This document shows positions 24,401 to 33,400 of a stretch of 40,799 nucleotides of DNA, in pieces. A program made the position numbers and the translations under genes. The notes under the pieces are model-generated. The model saw only the letters and a program-made list of their open reading frames with translations. It was not told the DNA's origin and searched no databases. The first letter of the stretch is position 1, and every line of letters begins with the position of its first letter. Source of the DNA: Symbiodinium natans (Eukaryota; Sar; Dinophyceae; Suessiales; Symbiodiniaceae); assembly GCA_905221605.1 (NCBI GenBank), contig CAJNDS010000891.1:160023-200821 (forward strand), written 5' to 3'.

Positions 24401-27400
24401 TCTGGTGCAATCTCCTAAGGGCCGATGCCACTCTCGGCGGGGTGCCTTCCCCGAAGACGATGCCGCTTCCATCCATGACGACCTCGTCTCTTCCTTGCCG
24501 GTGCTGCTGTACTTGCTCAACTGCACATACATGATGCACTCTGTTTTGTCCACGCACAGGTAGTCGGTCTGGTCGAGACTTGTACATCACCACCTGCTTC
24601 GCCAAGTCCGATTGGGTTACATACTGGGTGTGGTTCTCAAGAATCCCCTGGAACTTCTCGTCCAGGAACAGAGAGTCGGACGTTTCGCCTTCGACGACGA
24701 CTGCCCCGCCTTCATGAAGTTGTTGCTCGATCAACTCGAGGAGTGCCTCATTGCAGCTGTCTGGCTTCCCACCCAATGCGACCTTGAGCTCCTTCGGAGA
24801 AGCCCCGTGGATGATGTGATGCGCGGTGCCCTTCCCTTCTGGTGAAGCGAACGTCTCCCAATCCATAGGTTCGAATACATCCTTGCCAAGGGCAACCGCC
24901 TCTTCGGTGGCCTCGGTGCTTCCGATCTCAAAGATCACAATGGGGGCCGCCTCTACCTCGGGCAATGTGTAGGTGGCCATGTAGGAGGTAGCTGCCGAGA
25001 TGAGGGTCGCAATCATGACACTGATCTTCGCCGCATTGTTGAAGATTGTTCGCCGGGTCACCTTTCCGGGCTTCTTGCTCTTCTCATCATCGATAACGAG
25101 GTCGGTCTTGTGGGTTGAGTTCACTCGCCCGGGAAGGGGAAAACCACACCCCTTAAGGAACGACCGGAGTTCTCGGCCGATCTTGACGAAGTTCCTGGTG
25201 GTGTGGAAGACTAGCGACCATCTCGTCCCAGTCCACGGCTCAACTGCATGCTTGAGGAAGGGGTCCAGCTCGTAGAAGTTCTCCTTGGTGTCGACGATCC
25301 GCCCGGGGAGCCATCGTCCGTTAGGTAGTCGTCGCCATTTGACCGTCCCATGCTCAATGTCCTCCTCTTTGACCTTTCGGTCTTCCACCCACAAGCCCCC
25401 TCCAGCGTCTTGTCCCAACGATACGACATAGCTGCTGGTGTCGCGCAGGTTGTTGTAGTCGTGATGCACCTCGGCTCCGGCATCGTGAGTAAGGGTCACC
25501 GACGTCCACTCGGCTTTCGGCCCGAGGTGGTGTCTGCCAAAGGCATTCACATACTTCACGACGCTGCTGTAATTCTTCGTGTTGTTGGTCACTCCGAACA
25601 CTCCACCATGACTGAACAGCCCAAAGGTGTGGTACTTCATGGGAACACCTTCATGCCCATGCAGGCCGGGCCTGCCATTGTTCTTCTCGGATATCCCGAT
25701 GCCTCGGAGGAGCTGCTTGAGTTTCACGAAGGAGAAGTCGCCCTCCGCGAGGGCTCCCTCAAAGGCATCTGCTTCGTGGGCATTGGCGGCCTGGCAGGCA
25801 TAGTTTATGGACTGTTTCTCCAACCCTCTGCGAAGGTCCTCTTGGGAGATGAAGTGTCCACTGTGGGTAGTCGGATCATCGCGGCCGCAACAGCCGCCAA
25901 TCTGCACGGAGGTCTTACTTCTCCCGGAGTACCGCTTCTTCTGGTTCTCCTCCCACCATCGTGCATAGCGGACGAGCTCCGGATGTGCATTGGAGCTCAT
26001 CTTGATCTCCTTTAGCGCCCAACTCCCGTAGCTGTCCGGGATCTCCCCGAACTCGTAGCCCCGGAACTTCCCGATCTGCATGAGCTCCGTCGCTGGGGTG
26101 TTGAGGGACTCGCGCACCAGTCTTAGAAGGGCTCCCTTCGTCACATTGCTGGGGTACTGCACGTTCAGGGAGTCGGCCTTCTGCTTGAGTTCGGGCAGGT
26201 TGAGCTTGGCGATGGACTTCATGATGTAGCCCGGCTCCGACTCGGCTTTGTTCATCCTGTCCTCCATGATCACCGCTTTGATCTCCGGGCAACTCCATCC
26301 GTGATGCACCACCAGTCCCAGTCGATTGCACTCGGCAAGAAGTTGGGTCTTCGACATCTTGTTGATCGCCGGCGGCCGACTCGTAGGGGGACATGGAGCG
26401 TTCATCACGATGCGGATCAGAGGCAAGAGGGCGTGGCATGCTATGCTTGGCAAAAGTACTTCGGCCAACCCAGAGCAGCGGGAAAGAAGCTTCCGATGCA
26501 TCATCCTTCCACCTATCGGCTGCGACTTCAAGTGGCTTTCCGGACTTACAACAGAAGCCCTCCGTGATTCGCATGTCTGTGATGGAACGTATCAACATGT
26601 CCTTTTGGAGTGTCGACTGGGTCTTCCATGTTGAGGGGTTGCAAAGAGCTCTTCTTGGGGTGACATGGATCCTGTGCCAAGCAAACTCCCCTTCCAACCA
26701 GAAATCCGAAGTGATCTTCGTTTGCCCCCACCATGCGATAAAGGACTGTGCTGGTAGGCGATCTTGGGTAAGGAGCTCCTTTACCTCCGTACTAAGCTTC
26801 TTGTCATAGAAGATTCTGTACTGCTGGACCTTGCTATCGGTGGGAAAGCACTGCACCGAATCTGAAGTTGTAGTGGGGTCAGGCTTTGGACGAAGAGTGC
26901 TAAAAGCAGAAACCGCAAAAGCCGTGTATTGCCCATTGCTAGAAGGATCGTGGTCGGAAATGACCAGCCTGACAGCCGATTGAGCTGGACTGGCCGGAAC
27001 GATCGGGATAGCCGGATGTCCCGATGATGTGGTGATGAGCTCGAAGGCCTTCAGCCCAACAGCCCCGAAATCCGCGCAATTGGCGGCCACGTCAAACACC
27101 ATGCCCATTTGGGCAAGTGCCCCTTTTGACAAAAGGAGCGGTACGTCTCCATTGATGATAGAGGTCTTCAGCTCCACCACCTTCGCACCAAGCTTAAAGC
27201 TGATCACGACATGGAAGGACGAGTGGTGGATCTTCCCAGTGCCGAACCGAAAGGCCTCTGACTCTCTGACGAGCTCTGGCTTCTTATGGATCTTCTCGAT
27301 CTGGTCGCTGTAGGCCTGAAGCCAGCTCGTTCCTGCCACCGACTTCGCACACGCCGTGTCCGTGATCCCAACGAGGCCTGTCCCTTCATACTTCAAGGCG

Positions 27401-30400
27401 AACACCTCGGCAGGTACATGGTGGCACACTTCAACTTCACGAACTCCACGACCATGGTTAGGACATTCGGGATCTCGATGCCAATGTCCTTTCTTCCCAC
27501 AAGACGAGCAGAAGGAACGACTCTTCATCAGCTTGACCTTCTCTTCGCGAGACATGTCCCCTCCTTTCTGCTTGCTCTTCTCTCCACGGTCGCCTTGATA
27601 TCCTCTGGCCTTCGTCTGCTCCTTATACTTCTCCTTGGCGCTCTGGTAGGTGGCATAGGCGATGGCGACATCCTCTGGGACCCCGTCTTCAAGCTCGCTG
27701 CCGCTGCGGGAACCATCGTCTCCAAGGCCACCGTCGGCGTTGTCGGTGATGTGGGCAGAGTGAGGTTTCCGGGGTCGGTTTCCTTCCCATGGCTTCCTCT
27801 GCCCCCTGTCATGGAGCACTGCTGCTTGTTGAAGGCGATGGAGACTGTAGCAATTTCCCACACTTGCCAACAGGTTCAGCTCCTGAGCCTCCTCGAGCTG
27901 CATCCTGTCCAGGTACAGCCAGGCGGCACACTCCTCCGGCAAAGAGCACCCGACCTCCCTCAGCCTCGCGTGCAGCCTGTCGTACTCGGTGTTGTACTCC
28001 CTGATCGTCTGGTTGGGCTTCCTGCGAAGGCGCCTGAAGAAGTCGGAGAAGGCCCGACCAATCCTCGCCACCTCCAGGTCCAAGAAGCGGGCATTGATCC
28101 AGGCGATCAGGTAGTCGACGCCTTTGTCGGAGGCGAGGGTCTTGACCGACAGCTCCTCGGCCGCGATCCAAGCTTTGCCCCCGAGGTTCTGGTACAGCAC
28201 CAAGCCTTGCTGTGAGGTGGATAAGTATGTCATTCTCCTCCACGCTTCCACTTGTCGAAGATACGATCTCGCCGATCCCCCCAAGTCCTCGATGTCCTCT
28301 CCGGTGAACGAGGGAACGTTCAACTTCTCGGAGGCACGGCCGGCGGGGCGGTGTCCACCGCCTCGCTCTTCGTATGCCCGGAACCCAGCATCGAAGTCCC
28401 CAGGCCATGTCGGGCGGCCGCAGTCGGCCTTCCAGCTCACCCATTGTCCTCGTTGGTCTTCAGCATGATCGTTTCCTCGCCCGTGTCCAGCTCGGCCATC
28501 TGCCTGGGGATCGGCTCGGGGTACTCGCCATGCCCCATCGTCGGCAGCCCATCCATGCCAGCCATCATTCTTCCCGGTTGACCAGGGGTCTCGTCCCTGG
28601 GACCAGGGATCTTCGGGTCGCCAGGCTTGGCGATCATCGCCACCACTGTTGAAGCTAATGCCGGTCTCCCAGCTTGCTCGTCGTCCCCATGCGTCTGTCT
28701 GGCGACTCTGCTGTTCGCCAGGCCTTTCCCACTCTTCTCCCCAAGAGTGAGTCTCCTGGCTTCGTCCCCAGCCCCATCTGGAGTCGTCCCACTCGGAAGG
28801 GGTGGTGTTGCTGCGAATGCGGTCGGCGGGGTCGCCGTTGGCTCCGGTGTCTCGGCTGGAACCAGTCTCACTATCGTCTTTCCGACTGCTGTACCTGAAC
28901 GAAGGTTCAGGTGGCCTTTCCGGGGCGTCTGAACGCCTATCTTCACTTTCGAATCCCGGCGGCGGCTGGCCGTCCAGGACATCATCATGAACTTGCCCCG
29001 AGGGCTCGCTAGCAGCAGCCATGGCAGGCACAAAAGGATCTACAGGAGCCGAGGCTCCGCTACCAATGTGAGACTACAGGGGAAGTTAAGGGAAAAGCCC
29101 TCCCAAGTCCGGCCTCGGATGGGAGGCGTGGCGCCCTTTTCTCTTCCATTCGGACCAAATGCCTTCGGTCTTCTTCGGCCTGACGAGAAAAGTGATTGGG
29201 CTACTGGGTTCGGGGTGACCAGTGTGAGTTGCAACAGACTTCGAAAGGAAAGATGCCATTAATCATACAAGTACCAATACCTTCAAGTCTCACACTAAAC
29301 CCTAAACCCTATACGGGGATGTATGAAGTTAGACTGAGATACCGGAGCATCTCATCCGAGCGAGATGAGCGACGATGACATGCCCAGGTGCATCTAGGGC
29401 AGACCCTCTGGGGTTTAGGGTTTAGGGTCTAGGGTTTAGGTTTTGGGGTTTAGGGTTACAGCCTAAAACCCGAAAGCAGTCCTGAAAATGCTCAAGCCCA
29501 AAAATCAAAAAGCCCAGCCCAAAAACGGGAAAACCTGACACACTGACTCAAACCCTACAACCTGAAACCACAAACTCACACCCCAAAGCACAACACACCC
29601 AAACCTCCAAACCCCAAAACCCCAACACCCCAAACCTTGAAAACTAGAATCCTAAACTCCTAAACCCCAAAACTCGAACTCTGAACCCGAAAACCCTAAG
29701 CCCAAGACCCTAAACCCAGAAACCTAGAATCCAAAACTGCCAAAACCTTACTTCTCCAATGGCCAAGGAATGGAGAAAACACTTAACTTTCCTTCTAAAC
29801 AAGAAAGGGAGGGAACTGTGTCGCCTGCTCTGCCCTCGTCTCCATAAACACCGTCAAGTTTTGCATGAATAGGTCCATGCTCAAGCGGATGGTTCCTAAG
29901 CCAGGCCTCAACCGGTGTTGGTGATATGACTCCTGGGCTTGGGATCCCACAAGAGAACCGGGCTGGACCCGATCAACCATGCTCCCCCGCCATGCCGCGT
30001 CGAGGCCACATTCCACCTGCTCGAAGTAGTATCGAAGGAGCTTGTCCCGAGCTTCCAACTTCCAACTCCACGGCGCTTTGCAAGAGCCGGAAGCAATGTC
30101 GCCACGCCACGGTGAACGCACATCGTGCAACCCTAAACCCTAAACCCTAAATCCTAAACCCTAAACCCTAAACCCTAAACCCTGAACCCTAAACCCTAAA
30201 CCCTAAACCCTAAACCCAAACCCTAAACCCTAAACCCTAAACCCTAAACCCTAAACCCTAAACCCTAAAAATGCCTAAACTCCTCAACTCCGAGGTGCAC
30301 AAGAGAGCCGAACTCCCCGGCGGCGTTGGAAAAGATCCGCGAAGCGGCAGCTTCCTCGTCCTTTCGGATTCGGGGCTTCGGGGCTTTAAGGGGGGGTAGG

Positions 30401-33400
30401 GTTTAGGGTTTAGGGTTTAGGGTTTATGGTTTAGGGTTTAGGGTTTAGGGTTTAGGGTTTAGGGTTTAGGGTTTAGGGTTTGGGGTTTAGGGTTTAGGGT
30501 TTAGGGTTTAGGATTTAGGGTGACATGACTTGGGATGTTCCCCCTTTAGACGAACCGTCCCTCATCGGGATTCTAGTATCCCCTCTGTTCGAATCCCTAC
30601 TAAGCACGGGTAGTAGACTGGGGAATATTTCAAGTTTAGGGTGTTGAGAGGGTTTAAGGGGTATGTAGGAATCCGCAAAAAGGCACAGGGTTTGGGGGGT
30701 TAGAGACTGGGTATAACCCTAAACCCTTAACCCTAAGGGTTTCATTCTCTTGAAAGCATTTCGGCGAGCGTGTGGGTTTTAATTCGCTGGCCTTGTGAGA
30801 GTGGCGGCTTAGGGTCCAGGGTTCAGGTTTTCTGGTTTTCGGGCTGGAAGCGGCGTCGTAAAAGCTTTCGGGATCGTGCTATGAGGGGCTAAGGTTCAGG
30901 GTCCAGGGCTCGGGGTGGGGTGAGGGTTTAGGGTTTGGGGTTTGGGGTTTGGGGTTTGGGGTTTGGGGTTTAGGGTTTAGGGTTTAGGGTTTAGGGTTTA
31001 GGGTTTGGGGTTTGGGGTTTAGGGCCAAGGGCGGAAAGGAGGCAGCGGGACTCCTCAACAAGTACGGAAATGAGGCCCTTTGGGGGTCCCAAACTCAAGG
31101 GGCGGAAGAAGGGTTTAGGGTTTAGGGTTTAGGGTTTAGGGTTTGGGGTTTAGGGTTTGGGGTTTGGGGTTTGGGGTTTGGGGTTTGGGGTTTAGGGTTT
31201 AGGGTTTGGGGTTTGGGGTTTGGGGTTTGGCTACTGGGCATCCTACACCTGGGTGGCCCGTATGACCTCGACGCGGGAGGAACCTAGGAATAAAAAGGGT
31301 GCCCTCTTTGGGTTTTAAGGGGATGATAAAGGGAACCCCCAAACCCTATAAAAAAAGGCAAAAAGGGCCTACTCCCGGTCCTAGTAACCCTCTTAAAAGT
31401 ATTCCTACAGAGGTTCCTCTCAAACCCAACAAGGGCACACAGAAAGCAACATGTCCTTCAAGGGCCCACCTAGCACCCTAACCCCTAAACCCTAAACCCT
31501 AAACCGCGATTTGGGATTGAGGGCTTTCTTGGAGGTTCATGGTTTATTTACAACCCCAAGTATAAGTTCAAGGGCCTACCTAGCACCCTAACCCCTAAAC
31601 CCTAAACCCTAAACCGCGATTTGGGATTGAGGGCTTTCTTGGAGGTTCATGGGTTATTTACAACCCCAAGTATAAGCCTGCATTAAGCCTACTTAGGACC
31701 TAGGGGGCTTATATAACTTGGTTGCTCTTTAACACCCCTATAAAGGTTTAACTTTTCGCTCCCTTAATATAGTGATGAAGTTGTAGTTGTAGCACCCTAA
31801 ACCCTGAACCCCAAACTAAACCCAAACCCTAAAATCTAAAGAGCGTTGAGTAGAGTAGTGATTGGTGCTCAGAACATTCCCATGATCCTCCCAAGTAGCT
31901 CCACCCCTCATCCTAAAGGCTGTGAGCCCCCTAAAAACGCCCCCGGCTGTGTGCCTGCTCTTGCTCCAGGAGCTCCTGAAGGTTTCGGAGGCTTCAGGTG
32001 CTTAGGGCGTAGGGTTTCGGGTTTAGGGCGTAGGGTTTAGGGCTACTCGCCCTAAACCCTAAACCCATCTCTGTAGCTCGCCAACTCGCCTGTGGGATTT
32101 TGGCACCCCCGCACCCCCGGAGCCCTGTGCGAAGGGAGAGGGTATGCCCAAGAGCTATGTTGAACATTTCGTAGAGTTTTGAGGCCCTGAACCCTAAAAA
32201 CCTAAACCCCTGAACCCTAAACCCTAAACCCTAAACCCCAAAGGGGTATGTTGAGTAATTCTTCGATCCTGGGCATCCTATAGCTCCAGAAGCCCTGAAG
32301 AGCAGAGAGCCCCAAAGGCCGTCGGGCACCGGCAACAGCCTGCGACCTAAACCCCTAAACCCCTAAAACCCTAAACCCCTAAGCCCCGAAACCCCTGAAC
32401 CCTACACAGGCCCTAAGCGTAACCCCTAACCCCCTAGACCCCTAAGCAGGCCCTAAACCCTAAACCCTAAACCCCGAAACCCCCAAGGCTCCAGGTAGTG
32501 CTTCTTGACAAAATTCATCTCTGACGGCTCGTCGGCTCGCCTCAGTGGGGCACTTTGGTTTCGGGTGCGTGAGGACTTTAGGGCCTTAAGGGTTCTGTGT
32601 GTGTTTGTGTGTTGCCTCGCACGCACACCTAGGATGCCTGATTATACACAACCCGAAACCCTGCTTGAAGGTTCATGGTACTTAATAACCAATTATAATT
32701 GTACTTATAACTGTACTTATAAGCCCCTTAAGTGCCCTAATATAGTTATAATTTGGGCTACAAGTACAGTTATAATTGGTTAATAAGTACCATGAACCTT
32801 CAAGTGAACCCCCAACCATGAACCCTAGACTCTTAGGGTAGTTTTCGGAAGGCTCATGGCTTCCTTGTGGGCCTTAGGCTGGGACGCTTATCGGGGTTTA
32901 GGGTTCGGTGTGTTTCTAAACCAAAGGGTCCAGCTGCTCTTGGGCAAAAGCCCTTAGGGTAGTTACATGGTCCCTTAGTATGGGCCCTTAACATGGTACC
33001 CCTTCTCTACCCCTTACATACCCTATACAAATTACGGGGCCCATACATCAGAACATTTGATGGGAGGTTAAGGACCTTATTAGGCCCCTCAAGCTACCCT
33101 CGGAGAACCCTAAACCCTAACCCACCCTCCCCACCTAGGGTTGCCGCTAGGAAAGGAGAAAAAAGGTTGCAAGGTTTGGGTGTTATTAAGCTTTTAGGCT
33201 CGGGGGGGGGGGGGGGGTTCAGCACTTGGGGTTTAGGGTCTAGGGTACTCAGCGACGGGTCTGGGCGCTATGGGATTGCATATTGTACCCTCAACCCTCA
33301 ACCCCGAACTTTCCCAAATAGATACCCCCCAGAATGGGGCTTGGAGAAGCCCTTTCGAGATGGCATCGCACCCCGCACTCTAAACCCTAAGCCCGATATC

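Larger units (their letters stand above)
21006..29294 (-). mobile_element. Ty1/copia LTR retrotransposon with extra pol domains
   Basis: An 8,289-bp element with 228-bp LTRs that start TGTGAGACT and end AGTCTCACA, a 5-bp TSD CTAAA, and a primer binding site for initiator Met tRNA. Polyprotein order: Gag, zinc knuckle, protease, SAP-like, DUF3820-like, 2OG-Fe(II) oxygenase-like, integrase, RT, RNase H. Integrase before RT identifies copia. The LTRs differ at one base (21,205 C versus 29,266 T), so insertion is recent. The coding region shows two frame changes (about 26,360-26,460 and about 23,380) and one in-frame TAG (21,641-21,643). It lies in a chlH intron in the same orientation as chlH. 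Confidence 0.95.

Noticed and set aside
21140-29033. Plus-strand ORFs inside the copia element
   Set aside because: All lie opposite the clear minus-strand gag-pol frames and show no motifs.
31024-31108. Extra chlH exon between D and E
   Set aside because: Neither minus-strand frame fits ChlH and exons D and E already join in phase.
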